Notes: generated by a model not told the origin, from the sequence alone. 21,109 bases of DNA from Comamonadaceae bacterium (GCA_947458305.1 CANGZO010000012.1:1-21109); one strand, 5' to 3'. Shown: positions 8,123 to 15,723, counted from the first letter of the stretch. Numbers and translations: made by a program.

Positions 8123-8302
8123 GGTCATTAACGAGCCAATCATCCCAGCATGAGATGCATGACATCAAATTTTTAATTTGAGTAATAATAGGTTGATATA
8201 AATAATTCAATGATTTCTTGTGTATGAAATATTAAAAATAACTTTTTTAAAAAAATCACCTTTTATTTGGGATTTTTGTGTAAATTTTTCAAGGTGAAAA
8301 TC
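8123..8302. promoter_or_regulatory. AT-rich region upstream of the secretion operon
   Basis: This 180-bp gap is strikingly AT-rich, especially 8165-8290, compared with the GC-rich DNA on either side. It contains the inverted repeat CAAATT-TTT-AATTTG (8166-8180) and TTTTTTAAAAAA at about 8243-8254. Several TATAAA- or TATTAA-like hexamers occur, but none has a well-spaced -35, so I cannot name one promoter. It very likely holds the promoter of the tolC-like gene and may bind an H-NS/MvaT-like silencer (inference). Confidence 0.45.
8291..8296 (+). promoter_or_regulatory. Ribosome binding site of the tolC-like gene
   Basis: AAGGTG with a 6-bp spacer to the ATG at 8303. It decides between this start and an upstream in-frame alternative at 8267. 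Confidence 0.6.
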
Positions 8303-9664
8303 ATGTTTAACAAGGCATGCAGCGCCACAGGGTGGCGCTTGGCTTGGGTGTTTGGGGGTCTTGTGGGAATGCATGGGTTGAGTGTGACTCAAAGCCTTGA
8401 GGCATCTGGTCGGCAGTTGGTGGAGTTGATGCCCAAAAATGCGGTAAGCCCAAACACCCCCACGCACGCGGTGTTTGACAGTTTGCTGATGAATGCGCTG
8501 TCTTCGCACCCCAATGTGCGCTCGGCGGTGTCTCAGGCACAGGGTGCGCAATTGGATGTGGACGTGGCCAAGTGGGCTTTTTGGCCTTCTTTGACCGTGA
8601 ATGCGCAGCGAACCGACAACCCGCAAAATGCCTTGCCGGGTTCGTCCAACTTCACCATCCAGCAACCTCTGTGGACGGCGGGTGCTCTGACGGCCCGTTT
8701 GTCGGCGGCTGAAAAAGCCGGCCTTGCCAGTGGTGAACAACTCCAGGTGGTGCGGGGGGACTTGGCCTTGCGCCTGGTGGATGCCTGGGCCAGTTTGCTG
8801 GATGCCGAGGCCATGCGCACAGTGACTTTGCGCGCCCTGGAGGGTCTGAACCGTTACCAAGACATCATGCAGCGCCGGGTGCAGGCTGGATTGTCTTCAG
8901 CCGTCGAGTTGCGATTGTTGTCGGTGCGGGTGACCCGCGCGCAAACCGATTTGGCCGATGCCCAGGTGTCCAGCCAAATCGCACTCAAGCGTTTGGAACA
9001 GTTGGTGGGTGCGCCTGTTCAATCGGCATTGCCCGATTTGCGCCAGCCTTTACCGCGTTCGGCTTTGGGTCAGTGGGTGAGGGCTCAGCCTATGTCGTTT
9101 GCAGTGGATCGTTTGGCGCAATTGCCTGCGGTGCGCAAGGCCGAGCTGGATGCGGCGGTGGCCACCGAACAGCTGACCGCACAAAAAGCCGAACGATGGC
9201 CCAAAGTGGTGATGAGCTACCAGCACCGATTGGGTGCCTTGCCCACCAACTTTGACCGCGGTGTGTGGGCCATTGGCCTGAACTACACGCCAGGCGCCGG
9301 TCTGGCGACTTTGTCACAGGCATCGGCCGACCAAGCGCGCTTGCAAGCCAGGCTGGAGGCTGTGGACTCTGTGCGCCAGGAAAAGCAAGAGCAGTTGATG
9401 CTGGATTGGGCCGCGTTGCAGCGCGAGTTTGATCGGCAGGGGTCTTTGATGGCCACCATCGACAGCGCGGGCGATGTGCTGGCTTCTTATGAGCGGCTTT
9501 ATTTTGGGGGCTTGAAAACTTGGCTGGAGGTGCTCAATGCTTTGCAAGAGTTGACCCAGTCGGAGCTGCGTTTGGCGCAGTCGGGCAATGCGACCACCTT
9601 GGCCTATTACCGTTGGCGCTTGCGCGGTGGTGATCTGCCTCTCCATTCTGACTGGATGCGTTGA
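8303..9664 (+). CDS. TolC-family outer membrane protein of type I secretion system (LapE-like)
   Basis: The 453-residue protein is an outer-membrane/periplasmic channel component. It has an N-terminal basic and hydrophobic segment (about residues 1-30) that fits a signal peptide, then long alpha-helical regions typical of the outer membrane efflux protein fold. Visible pieces include SHPNVRSAVSQAQGAQLDVDVAK, QQPLWTAGALTARLSAAE, and a second helical repeat after residue 260. The ATG at 8303 is chosen because AAGGTG (8291-8296) sits 6 bp upstream; the frame is open further upstream but has no such site. Its stop is 2 bp before the ABC transporter start. The operon context marks it as the LapE/TolC partner, not a drug-efflux protein. 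Confidence 0.9.
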   Translation: MFNKACSATGWRLAWVFGGLVGMHGLSVTQSLEASGRQLVELMPKNAVSPNTPTHAVFDSLLMNALSSHPNVRSAVSQAQGAQLDVDVAKWAFWPSLTVNAQRTDNPQNALPGSSNFTIQQPLWTAGALTARLSAAEKAGLASGEQLQVVRGDLALRLVDAWASLLDAEAMRTVTLRALEGLNRYQDIMQRRVQAGLSSAVELRLLSVRVTRAQTDLADAQVSSQIALKRLEQLVGAPVQSALPDLRQPLPRSALGQWVRAQPMSFAVDRLAQLPAVRKAELDAAVATEQLTAQKAERWPKVVMSYQHRLGALPTNFDRGVWAIGLNYTPGAGLATLSQASADQARLQARLEAVDSVRQEKQEQLMLDWAALQREFDRQGSLMATIDSAGDVLASYERLYFGGLKTWLEVLNALQELTQSELRLAQSGNATTLAYYRWRLRGGDLPLHSDWMR

Positions 9665-9666
9665 AC

Positions 9667-11802
9667 ATGATTGATTTGGCTTGGGAGCAGCTGCGTGCTG
9701 CGTTGTTGGGTTTGGCCCGTTCACAGCGTTTTGCTTTGGATGAGGTCAAGCTTCAGGGGGCTATCTTGGCTGTGGCGGGTCCTGAGGTGCAGGTGTTGAC
9801 GCCAGCCCTGGCCGAGCGGGCTTGTTTGCAAGCGGGCTGGGTGGGGGCGCGCAGTTTGTCAGCCCCGTTGCGCGAGCGTTTGCCCCTGTTGGTGTGCAGC
9901 CAAGTGCACGGCTGGGGTTTGCTGACGCAGGGCTTGGAGGGGGACGAGTGGTTGCTGGAATTGCCCGACCGCAAAAACGTGCAGGTGGGGGCCGCCGATT
10001 TGGTGAGTGTGCTTCGCTTGTTGCCGCCAGATGTGTCGGCCTCTTGGATGCCTTCAAAATTTGAAGACCGGCTGGACGGGGTGTTGAAGTTGTTCCGTGG
10101 ACCGATCACGGAGGCGGTGGCAGCTTCGCTGGTGATCAACTTGCTGGCCGTGGTGGTGTCGTTTTTTTCGATGCAGATTTACGACAAGGTGATCCCGACG
10201 CGCAGCACTGAGACCTTGATTGCCCTGCTGGGCGGTGTGTTGATGCTGATCTTTTTTGAGTGGGTCATGAAGTGGGCCCGCTCTAAGGTGATGGACCGTG
10301 CGGTGGTGGGTCTGGACAGCCGTTTGGGTCGCGATATTTTTGAGCGCTTGTTGTCTGTACGTTTGGACCAAATGCCGGCTTCGGTGGGGTCATTGGCATC
10401 TCAGTTGAGGGGCTATGAGCAGGTGCGCAACTTTTACACGGCATCCACCTTGTTCGCTTTGGTCGATGTGCCGGCGGCGTTGATTTTCTTGGTGCTGATC
10501 GCCTGGATCGCCTCGCCCTGGGTGGCTTTGGTGCCGCTGGTGATGGCCACCATGGCTTTGGTGGTGGGTCTGGGCTTTCGAAGCCGTGTGCGCCGTTTGG
10601 CCGCCGAGGGCCAGCGCGAGGTGAACATGAAGACGGGCATGTTGGTCGAAACCGTGGAGGGTGCCGAAACCATCAAGGCCACCCATGGCGGTTGGTTTTT
10701 CTTGTCCAAGTGGATTGACCTGTGCAACAAGACGATTCAAAACGACTTGAAGATGCGCCACACCAACGACAGCCTGCAATACTTTATGGCGAGCATGCAG
10801 CAGTTCAGTTTTGTGTTGCTGATTTCTTTGGGCGCTGTGTTGGTGATCGACGGTGTGGTCACCATGGGTGGTTTGATTGCCTGTTCCATTTTGGGTGGCC
10901 GTGTGTTGTCTGCGGTGATGATGGTGCCCAATTTGATGGTGCAGCACGCCCACGCCCGTGTGGCGATCGATGGGGTGGAGGGTTTGTACAAGCTTGAGTC
11001 TGAAATCACGCCCGGTGTGCAACCTTTGACGCCTTCTGTGTTGAACGGCCACTATGTGGTGAACGACGTCAAGTTTGCTTATGGCAAAGCGCCGCCAGCG
11101 GTGCAGGTCAAGCTGTTGACGGTCGCTTCCGGTGAGCGCATTGGTGTTTTGGGCACTGTGGGCTCGGGCAAGTCCACCTTGCTGCGCGTGCTGGCGGGCA
11201 TGTACCGCCCGAGCGAGGGGCGGGTGCTGATCGACGGGCTGGATGTGTCGCATGTGGCCCGTGAATCGATGAGCCGCCATGTGAGTTATGTGCAGCAAGA
11301 CCACCGTTTGTTTGAGGGCACGTTGCGGCAAAACCTGTTGGTGGGTTTGCCCAATCCGGGTGACGATGTGGTCAAAGCGGCCATGGCGCAGACCGGCTTG
11401 TTGGATTTGGTGGCGGGTCACCCCATGGGTTTGGATTTGCCCATTTCTGAAGGGGGCCGGGGTTTGTCGGGCGGGCAAAAGCAGTTGCTGGTGTTCACCC
11501 GATTGGTGTTGTCGCAGCCCCGTGTGATGTTGCTCGATGAGCCCACGGCTTCAATGGACGGTGGCACCGAGGCGCGTTGTTTGAATGCTTTGCGCAGCCC
11601 TCAGTTGGCTTCGGCCACTTTGATTTTGGTGACCCACAAGCCCAGCATGTTGTCGGTGGTCAACCGGGTGTTGGTGATGTCAAAAGGACAAATCGTGCTG
11701 GACGGGCCGCGCGATGCGGTGTTGGCGCATTTGAGTCAAAACGCCCAAGCCGAGGCCGCTAAAAAGCCAGCTTCGGTGGCTGCTGTAGGAGTGGCGGGAT
11801 GA
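9667..11802 (+). CDS. Type I secretion system permease/ATPase (LapB/LssB family)
   Basis: The 711-residue inner-membrane ABC exporter energises one-step secretion. Residues about 5-125 form a C39-peptidase-like domain without the catalytic cysteine motif, i.e. a C39-like domain that in HlyB-type exporters binds the substrate and does not cut it. The transmembrane domain spans about 150-430. The nucleotide-binding domain has Walker A GTVGSGKST (496-504), signature LSGGQ (600-604), Walker B LLDEP with D624-E625, and the H-loop histidine 657. The ATG at 9667 follows the tolC-like stop by 2 bp; the gene overlaps the HlyD gene by 4 bp (ATGA). LapB-type exporters usually secrete RTX adhesins, which fits the decayed fragment upstream. 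TTG is the dominant leucine codon by eye. Confidence 0.95.
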   Translation: MIDLAWEQLRAALLGLARSQRFALDEVKLQGAILAVAGPEVQVLTPALAERACLQAGWVGARSLSAPLRERLPLLVCSQVHGWGLLTQGLEGDEWLLELPDRKNVQVGAADLVSVLRLLPPDVSASWMPSKFEDRLDGVLKLFRGPITEAVAASLVINLLAVVVSFFSMQIYDKVIPTRSTETLIALLGGVLMLIFFEWVMKWARSKVMDRAVVGLDSRLGRDIFERLLSVRLDQMPASVGSLASQLRGYEQVRNFYTASTLFALVDVPAALIFLVLIAWIASPWVALVPLVMATMALVVGLGFRSRVRRLAAEGQREVNMKTGMLVETVEGAETIKATHGGWFFLSKWIDLCNKTIQNDLKMRHTNDSLQYFMASMQQFSFVLLISLGAVLVIDGVVTMGGLIACSILGGRVLSAVMMVPNLMVQHAHARVAIDGVEGLYKLESEITPGVQPLTPSVLNGHYVVNDVKFAYGKAPPAVQVKLLTVASGERIGVLGTVGSGKSTLLRVLAGMYRPSEGRVLIDGLDVSHVARESMSRHVSYVQQDHRLFEGTLRQNLLVGLPNPGDDVVKAAMAQTGLLDLVAGHPMGLDLPISEGGRGLSGGQKQLLVFTRLVLSQPRVMLLDEPTASMDGGTEARCLNALRSPQLASATLILVTHKPSMLSVVNRVLVMSKGQIVLDGPRDAVLAHLSQNAQAEAAKKPASVAAVGVAG

Positions 11803-12980
11803 AAGAAAAAATGAACCAGGCGGCTGATTTTGAAGCCCCATCGAATTCGGGATCGCGCTTGACGATGTGGGTCCTCATCGTAGGTTTGGTGATCTTGATG
11901 GTGTGGGCCGGTGTGACGGAGATTGACCAGGTCAAGCGGGCGCAGGGGCAGGTCATTGCCAGCGATCGCACGCAGGTGATTCAGGCAGTCGATGGGGGTG
12001 TGCTGCGCCAGTTGTTGGTGCAAGAGGGCCAAGAGGTCAAAGAAGGGCAGTTGTTGGCCAGCTTTGAAAAAACCCGTGTTCGTGCTGCCTTGGACGACAC
12101 CCAGGGCAAGGTCATGGCTTTGCGCATCACATTGGCGCGTTTGCGGGCTGAGGTGTATGGCCAAAACCTGGTGTTTGAACCGGCCATGCTGCCTTACAAA
12201 GCCTTGGTTGAAAATCAGACCAATTTGTACAACCGCCGTAGAACTGCTTTCACCGAGGACATTCAGGCTCTGCGCAAGGTGCTGGGCGTGCTGATGGAAG
12301 AAAACGCGATGATCTCCAAGTTGGAGGCCACCGGTGATGTGAGCCAGGCCGATATCTTGCGGTCTCGCAGGCAGATGGCCGACTTGGAGGCGCAGATCAC
12401 GACCCGGCACAACAAGTTCTTTCAAGACGCTCAAGCTGAGATGACCAAGGCCCAAGAGGATCTGAACGCCCAAACCGAAGCGCTCAATGACCGCGCGCAG
12501 TTGCTCGAGCAAACCGACATGCATGCGCCCAGCCGCGGCTTGGTCAAAAGCATTCGGGTGACCACTTTGGGCGGCGTGGTCAGGGCGGGTGACATTGTGA
12601 TGGAGTTGTTGCCCACCCAAAGCGGTCTGATTTTGGAGACCAAGGTCTACCCGGGAGACATTGCTTTTATCGCTGTGGGGCAAGCGGCCAATGTCAAGCT
12701 GGATGCGTTCGATGCCAGCATTTACGGTGGCTTTAAAGGTGAAGTGGTCTACGTGAGCCCAGACACCTTGACCGAGGAAACCCAGCGAGGGCCGCAGCCT
12801 TATTACCGGGTGCACGTGAAGATTGGTGAGAAGGATTTTGACAACGAAAAAGCCAGGCGCATGGATGTGCGTCCCGGCATGACGGCGCAAGTGGATTTGG
12901 TGGTGGCCAAGCGCTCTATCTTGTCTTTCTTGGTCAACCCGGTCAGCAAGGTGCTGAGTCAGGCGCTGCGGCCGATGTGA
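11799..12980 (+). CDS. HlyD-family type I secretion periplasmic adaptor (LapC-like)
   Basis: The 393-residue membrane-fusion protein bridges the ABC exporter and the TolC-like channel. It has a short cytoplasmic N-terminus, one membrane segment at about 22-40 (MWVLIVGLVILMVWAG), a split lipoyl/beta-barrel region (VDGGVLRQLLVQEGQEVKEGQLL and, after the hairpin, MHAPSRGLVKSIRVTTLGGVV), a coiled-coil alpha hairpin at about 95-230, and the ALRPM end typical of HlyD adaptors. AGGAG (11788-11792) lies 6 bp before the ATG, which overlaps the ABC gene stop. It is the last gene of the cassette and converges on dut. Confidence 0.95.
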   Translation: MKEKMNQAADFEAPSNSGSRLTMWVLIVGLVILMVWAGVTEIDQVKRAQGQVIASDRTQVIQAVDGGVLRQLLVQEGQEVKEGQLLASFEKTRVRAALDDTQGKVMALRITLARLRAEVYGQNLVFEPAMLPYKALVENQTNLYNRRRTAFTEDIQALRKVLGVLMEENAMISKLEATGDVSQADILRSRRQMADLEAQITTRHNKFFQDAQAEMTKAQEDLNAQTEALNDRAQLLEQTDMHAPSRGLVKSIRVTTLGGVVRAGDIVMELLPTQSGLILETKVYPGDIAFIAVGQAANVKLDAFDASIYGGFKGEVVYVSPDTLTEETQRGPQPYYRVHVKIGEKDFDNEKARRMDVRPGMTAQVDLVVAKRSILSFLVNPVSKVLSQALRPM

Positions 12981-13033
12981 ACCTGCTGGGAGGTCGCTGG
13001 TCTTTGAATGGTCCAGTGCCTTTACTGGCTGTC

Positions 13034-13060
13034 TGGGTCGATCAGACGCCGGTCGACCCA
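13034..13060. terminator. Inverted repeat between convergent hlyD-like gene and dut
   Basis: TGGGTCGA (13034-13041) and TCGACCCA (13053-13060) form a perfect 8-bp stem with an 11-base loop that includes the dut stop. A smaller repeat, CCAGT/ACTGG, lies at 13013-13028. Neither is followed by a T tract on either strand, so intrinsic termination is uncertain. The 61-bp gap has no other feature. Confidence 0.3.
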
Positions 13061-13512
13061 AATCCGCCGCTGCCGCGTTGGCTGGTGGTGCTGAATTCTT
13101 CGACCACCGTGAATGCTGGGCGCACCACGGGCAAAAACAGCATTTGGGCGATGCGCTCACCAGGTTGAATGGTGATGGTGGCGTTGCTGCTGGCGGGGTT
13201 GCGGTTCCAGACGCTGATGAAGCATTGGGCGGTGTAGTCGGCATCGATCAGGCCCACGCTGTTGCCCAGCACCAGGCCTTTTTTGTGGCCCAAGCCAGAG
13301 CGGGGCAGGATGACGGCGCACAGCTCTGATGAATCCATGTGCAGTGCGATGCCCGAGGGGATCAACACCGCCGCCTCTTGGGGCAGGAGTTGCAGGGGCT
13401 CGTCAATGCAAGCAAACAGGTCAATGGCTGCGGCCAGCGGGGTTTGGTATTTGGGCAAGCCCCATTCGTGCAGGCGGTTGTCCAGAACTTTGATTTCGAT
13501 GGCTTTTGTCAT
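13042..13512 (-). CDS. dut: dUTP diphosphatase (dUTPase)
   Basis: The 156-residue homotrimeric enzyme hydrolyses dUTP to dUMP and pyrophosphate, keeping uracil out of DNA and feeding thymidylate synthesis. All five dUTPase motifs are visible: AAAIDLFA (28-34), PRSGLGHKKGL (70-80), GNSVGLIDADY with D90 (83-93), PGERIAQMLF (117-126), and the C-terminal RGSGGFGSTG arm (146-155). It lies 33 bp downstream of the FKBP gene on the same strand. The 3' end converges on the secretion cassette. Confidence 0.97.
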   Translation of the reverse strand: MTKAIEIKVLDNRLHEWGLPKYQTPLAAAIDLFACIDEPLQLLPQEAAVLIPSGIALHMDSSELCAVILPRSGLGHKKGLVLGNSVGLIDADYTAQCFISVWNRNPASSNATITIQPGERIAQMLFLPVVRPAFTVVEEFSTTSQRGSGGFGSTGV

Positions 13513-13545
13513 GGGGATCGGTCTCGGGGCTTGGGGGCAGGCAAC

Positions 13546-14079
13546 TCAATGCAGGGTGGGTCCTGTGGTCAAGCCTTCATCGCCCACCTCAATTTTGAAA
13601 AATCCCGTGCCGCAGCTGCCGTTGCCCACTTCGGCTTCGGTCGGTTCGCGCACCGATTCGACTTTCAGGTGCAAGCGCAGGGCAATGCCCGACAGCGGGT
13701 GGTTGGCGTCGAGGACCACGTGCTCGGGGTAGATTTCGGTCACGGTGTAGAGCACGTTGCGCGGCGCATGGGGGTGGCATCCCTCGGGCAGGGCCGTGCC
13801 TTCGATGGTCAGGCCGGGCTCTAGGCCGGGGGGGAAGAGGGCGAGGGGCTCCAAGAAAAGCAGCTCTTCGTTGAAGTCCCCAAAGGCGTCTTCGGGCTCG
13901 AGGTGCAGGTCGACCTTGGCGCCTTTTTCGTGGCCTTGCAGGGCTTCTTCGATTTTGGGCAGCAGGTCATTGCCACCAATGAAAAATTCAACGGGTTCGT
14001 CCAGAGTGTCCAGAACTTCGCCCAGCGTGTCTTTGAGTGTCCAGGTCAGTGCGACCACAGAAGGTGTCTTGATTTCCAT
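13546..14079 (-). CDS. FKBP-type peptidyl-prolyl cis-trans isomerase, SlyD/SlpA-like
   Basis: The 177-residue protein is a prolyl isomerase with an inserted chaperone flap. Visible marks are GEVLDTLDEPVEFFIGGNDLLPKIEEAL, the EPEDAFG segment leading into the flap, and DANHPLSGIALRLHLKV, the family's D-x-NHPL-x-G motif. It has no histidine-rich metal-binding tail like that of E. coli SlyD; the end is short and contains SCGTGFFKI. The ATG at 14079 (MEIKTPSVVAL) fits the family start; the frame runs open far upstream but there it overlaps roxA on the other strand. It precedes dut and diverges from roxA with an 87-bp gap. Confidence 0.92.
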   Translation of the reverse strand: MEIKTPSVVALTWTLKDTLGEVLDTLDEPVEFFIGGNDLLPKIEEALQGHEKGAKVDLHLEPEDAFGDFNEELLFLEPLALFPPGLEPGLTIEGTALPEGCHPHAPRNVLYTVTEIYPEHVVLDANHPLSGIALRLHLKVESVREPTEAEVGNGSCGTGFFKIEVGDEGLTTGPTLH

Positions 14080-14080
14080 A

Positions 14081-14119
14081 CGACAATTGTCGCAGTTTGG
14101 CGGCCGGTTTTTGGCCGCC
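14081..14119. promoter_or_regulatory. Two perfect inverted repeats in the divergent region
   Basis: CGACAATTGTCG (14081-14092) is a 12-bp perfect palindrome starting 2 bp from the isomerase ATG. GGCGGCC (14099-14105) and GGCCGCC (14113-14119) form a 7-bp stem with a 7-base loop. They fill the 87-bp region between the divergent starts, so they may be an operator or a leader hairpin. No clear promoter boxes were found on either strand. Confidence 0.4.
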
Positions 14120-14166
14120 TTGACTTTGAGCGCAGGTCTTTCGGTCTGTGCAACCGGATCATCCCC

Positions 14167-15288
14167 ATGAACACAGAACAACCCTTGGCCCTGCTCGGCG
14201 GCCTGACCCCCAGCCAATTCATGAAGCGCCATTGGCAAAAAAAGCCTTTGCTGGTGCGCAACGCCATCCCGGGCTTTGTGCCCTGCTTGGGCCGGGCCGA
14301 CTTGGTGGCGCTGGCGGGCGAGGAGGGCGTGGAGTCGCGTTTGATCGTGGATTCCCCCAAGGGCTGGAAGATGAAGCACGGCCCGTTCACCAAGCGGAGT
14401 CTGCCGCCGTTCAGCCTGAAAAAGTGGACTTTCTTGGTGCAAGGCGTCGACTTGCACCATGACGGGGTGCATGCTTTGTTGCAGCAGTTTCGCTTTGTGC
14501 CCGATGCGCGGCTGGATGATGTGATGATCAGCTACGCCACAGACGGCGGCGGCGTGGGGCCGCACTTTGACAGCTACGACGTGTTTTTGCTGCAAGCCCA
14601 TGGCCAGCGCCGCTGGCGCATTGGCCGCAACAAAGACTTGACCCTGCAATCTGGTGTGCCCCTGAAGATCTTGCAGAACTTCGAGCCCGAAGAAGAGTTC
14701 GTGCTCAATCCTGGTGACATGCTGTATTTACCGCCCAAATACGCGCACGATGGCGTGGCTGTGGGTGAGTGCATGACCTGGTCGATTGGCTTTCGGGCAC
14801 CACAAGAGGGCGAGATGGCTCGCGAACTTTTGATGGGTTTGGCAGACGAGGCGTTTGAAGGTTTGGGTTCTGCCCTTTACCGTGACCCTAAACAACTGGC
14901 TGTGGTCAATCCTGCGGCTATTCCGTCGTCTTTGGCTGGCTTTGCGCGTCAAGTGATCGATAAAGCGCTTCAAAATCCACGATTGGTGGACAGTTTGTTG
15001 GGTGAGTACTTGACCGAGCCCAAGGCGCAGGTGTGGTTTGAGAGCACAGATGTGGCGGCCGATTTGTCAGGAGGTGCGCAACTCGATCGGCGCACCAAAA
15101 TGATGTACGACGATCAGCATGTCTTCATCAATGGCGAGTCTTTCATGGTCGGTGGGAAAGATGCTGGTGTTTTGCGACTTTTGGCCGACGATCGCTGCAT
15201 TTCGGGTGCTCAAATCAAAAAGTTGAGTGTGGATGCACATGAGGCGCTGCACGATTGGGCATCGGAGGGTTGGTTGCGGGGGCTCTGA
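14167..15288 (+). CDS. roxA: Ribosomal protein uL16 arginine hydroxylase (JmjC/cupin-type oxygenase)
   Basis: The 373-residue protein belongs to the YcfD/RoxA group of 2-oxoglutarate- and Fe(II)-dependent oxygenases, which in E. coli hydroxylates an arginine of ribosomal protein uL16. The iron-binding triad is visible as H133-x-D135 (VGPHFDSYDVF) and H194 (PPKYAHDGVAVG). The N-terminal MKRHWQKKPLLVRNA is typical of the family. After the cupin (to about 210) comes a helical dimerisation region and a C-terminal winged-helix-like part. The ATG at 14167 gives the usual length. It is divergent from the isomerase gene; substrate assignment rests on family membership. Confidence 0.93.
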   Translation: MNTEQPLALLGGLTPSQFMKRHWQKKPLLVRNAIPGFVPCLGRADLVALAGEEGVESRLIVDSPKGWKMKHGPFTKRSLPPFSLKKWTFLVQGVDLHHDGVHALLQQFRFVPDARLDDVMISYATDGGGVGPHFDSYDVFLLQAHGQRRWRIGRNKDLTLQSGVPLKILQNFEPEEEFVLNPGDMLYLPPKYAHDGVAVGECMTWSIGFRAPQEGEMARELLMGLADEAFEGLGSALYRDPKQLAVVNPAAIPSSLAGFARQVIDKALQNPRLVDSLLGEYLTEPKAQVWFESTDVAADLSGGAQLDRRTKMMYDDQHVFINGESFMVGGKDAGVLRLLADDRCISGAQIKKLSVDAHEALHDWASEGWLRGL

Positions 15289-15362
15289 ACAAGGGGCTTG
15301 ACCGCCCTCATTGTCCTTTTCAGGGTTGTCAAGCATTGGCCTGCGCAAATTAGGGAAAACGC

Positions 15363-15368
15363 TATAAT
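15363..15368 (+). promoter_or_regulatory. Probable -10 box of the lipoprotein gene
   Basis: A perfect TATAAT. No good -35 lies at 16-18 bp; TTGGCC at 15336-15341 is 21 bp away. Transcription from here would start near 15375 and leave a leader of about 105 nt before the ATG at 15481. Confidence 0.5.
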
Positions 15369-15381
15369 CACAGGCTGGGTC

Positions 15382-15450
15382 CAAAAGAGCTCGAGTGCTT
15401 TTGACCTGGTTTGGATGGCAACTCGCCATCTGAGCAATTTCCGGAAATTG
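15382..15450 (+). promoter_or_regulatory. Structured 5' leader with three inverted repeats
   Basis: Three stems follow each other in the predicted leader: CAAAAG/CTTTTG (15382-15387 with 15398-15403), GATGGC/GCCATC with an AACTC loop (15414-15419 with 15425-15430), and the 16-bp perfect palindrome CAATTTCCGGAAATTG (15435-15450). TTTTCTCATTCTC follows the last. This could be an RNA control element or attenuator, or the palindrome could be a protein-binding site. I do not recognise it as a named riboswitch. Confidence 0.4.
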
Positions 15451-15480
15451 TTTTCTCATTCTCACATTAGGAAAATCAAA

Positions 15481-15723
15481 ATGAACAAGTCCCTCGTTCT
15501 GGCCGCCATCATCGCCGCTGCTGCTTTGTCCGCTTGCGGTAAAAAAGAACAGGCTGCTGCTCCTGCTGCCCCAGCGCCTGCTGCAGCTCCAGCACCAGCT
15601 CCTGCTGATGCTGCTCCTGCTGCTGCCCCCGCTGCCGCTCCTGCTGCTGATGCAGCCGCTGCACCTGCCGCCGCTCCAGCTGGCGCTCCTGCCGCTGCCC
15701 CAGCTGCCCCAGCCGCTAAGTAA
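15481..15723 (+). CDS. Small Ala/Pro-rich lipoprotein
   Basis: The 80-residue protein begins with a lipoprotein signal peptide: MNKSL, a hydrophobic stretch, and the lipobox LSAC with Cys19. The mature part is GKKEQ followed by about 55 residues made almost only of Ala and Pro with a few Asp and Gly, ending in AAK. No folded domain is visible, so it is likely a lipid-anchored, extended envelope protein of unknown role. AGGAAA lies upstream of the ATG. It stands alone, with a TATAAT box about 113 bp upstream and a strong terminator just downstream. The coding DNA is a low-complexity GCT/GCC/CCT repeat, prone to slippage. Confidence 0.85.
   Translation: MNKSLVLAAIIAAAALSACGKKEQAAAPAAPAPAAAPAPAPADAAPAAAPAAAPAADAAAAPAAAPAGAPAAAPAAPAAK

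Noticed and set aside
10390..11478. Open frame of about 360 codons on the minus strand
   Set aside because: Antisense to the ABC exporter, with a His/Gln-rich composition and no motif.
7668..13041. Possible integron, phage or IS-borne island
   Set aside because: No integrase, transposase, terminal repeats or tRNA target seen at either edge; only insertion by unknown means can be inferred.
12977..13168. Short plus-strand frame starting GTG at the end of the HlyD-family gene
   Set aside because: The overlap with the stop looks like coupling, but most of the frame is antisense to the conserved C-terminus of dut and the product resembles nothing.
11736..13244. Long open frame of about 500 codons on the minus strand
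   Set aside because: It runs antisense to the well-supported HlyD-family gene and into dut in the wrong frame. Its product is rich in His, Gln and Arg with no recognisable domain, as is usual for antisense frames in GC-rich DNA.
15551..15720. Possible tandem repeat array
   Set aside because: The repetition is codon-level low complexity coding Ala and Pro, not a unit-based DNA repeat.
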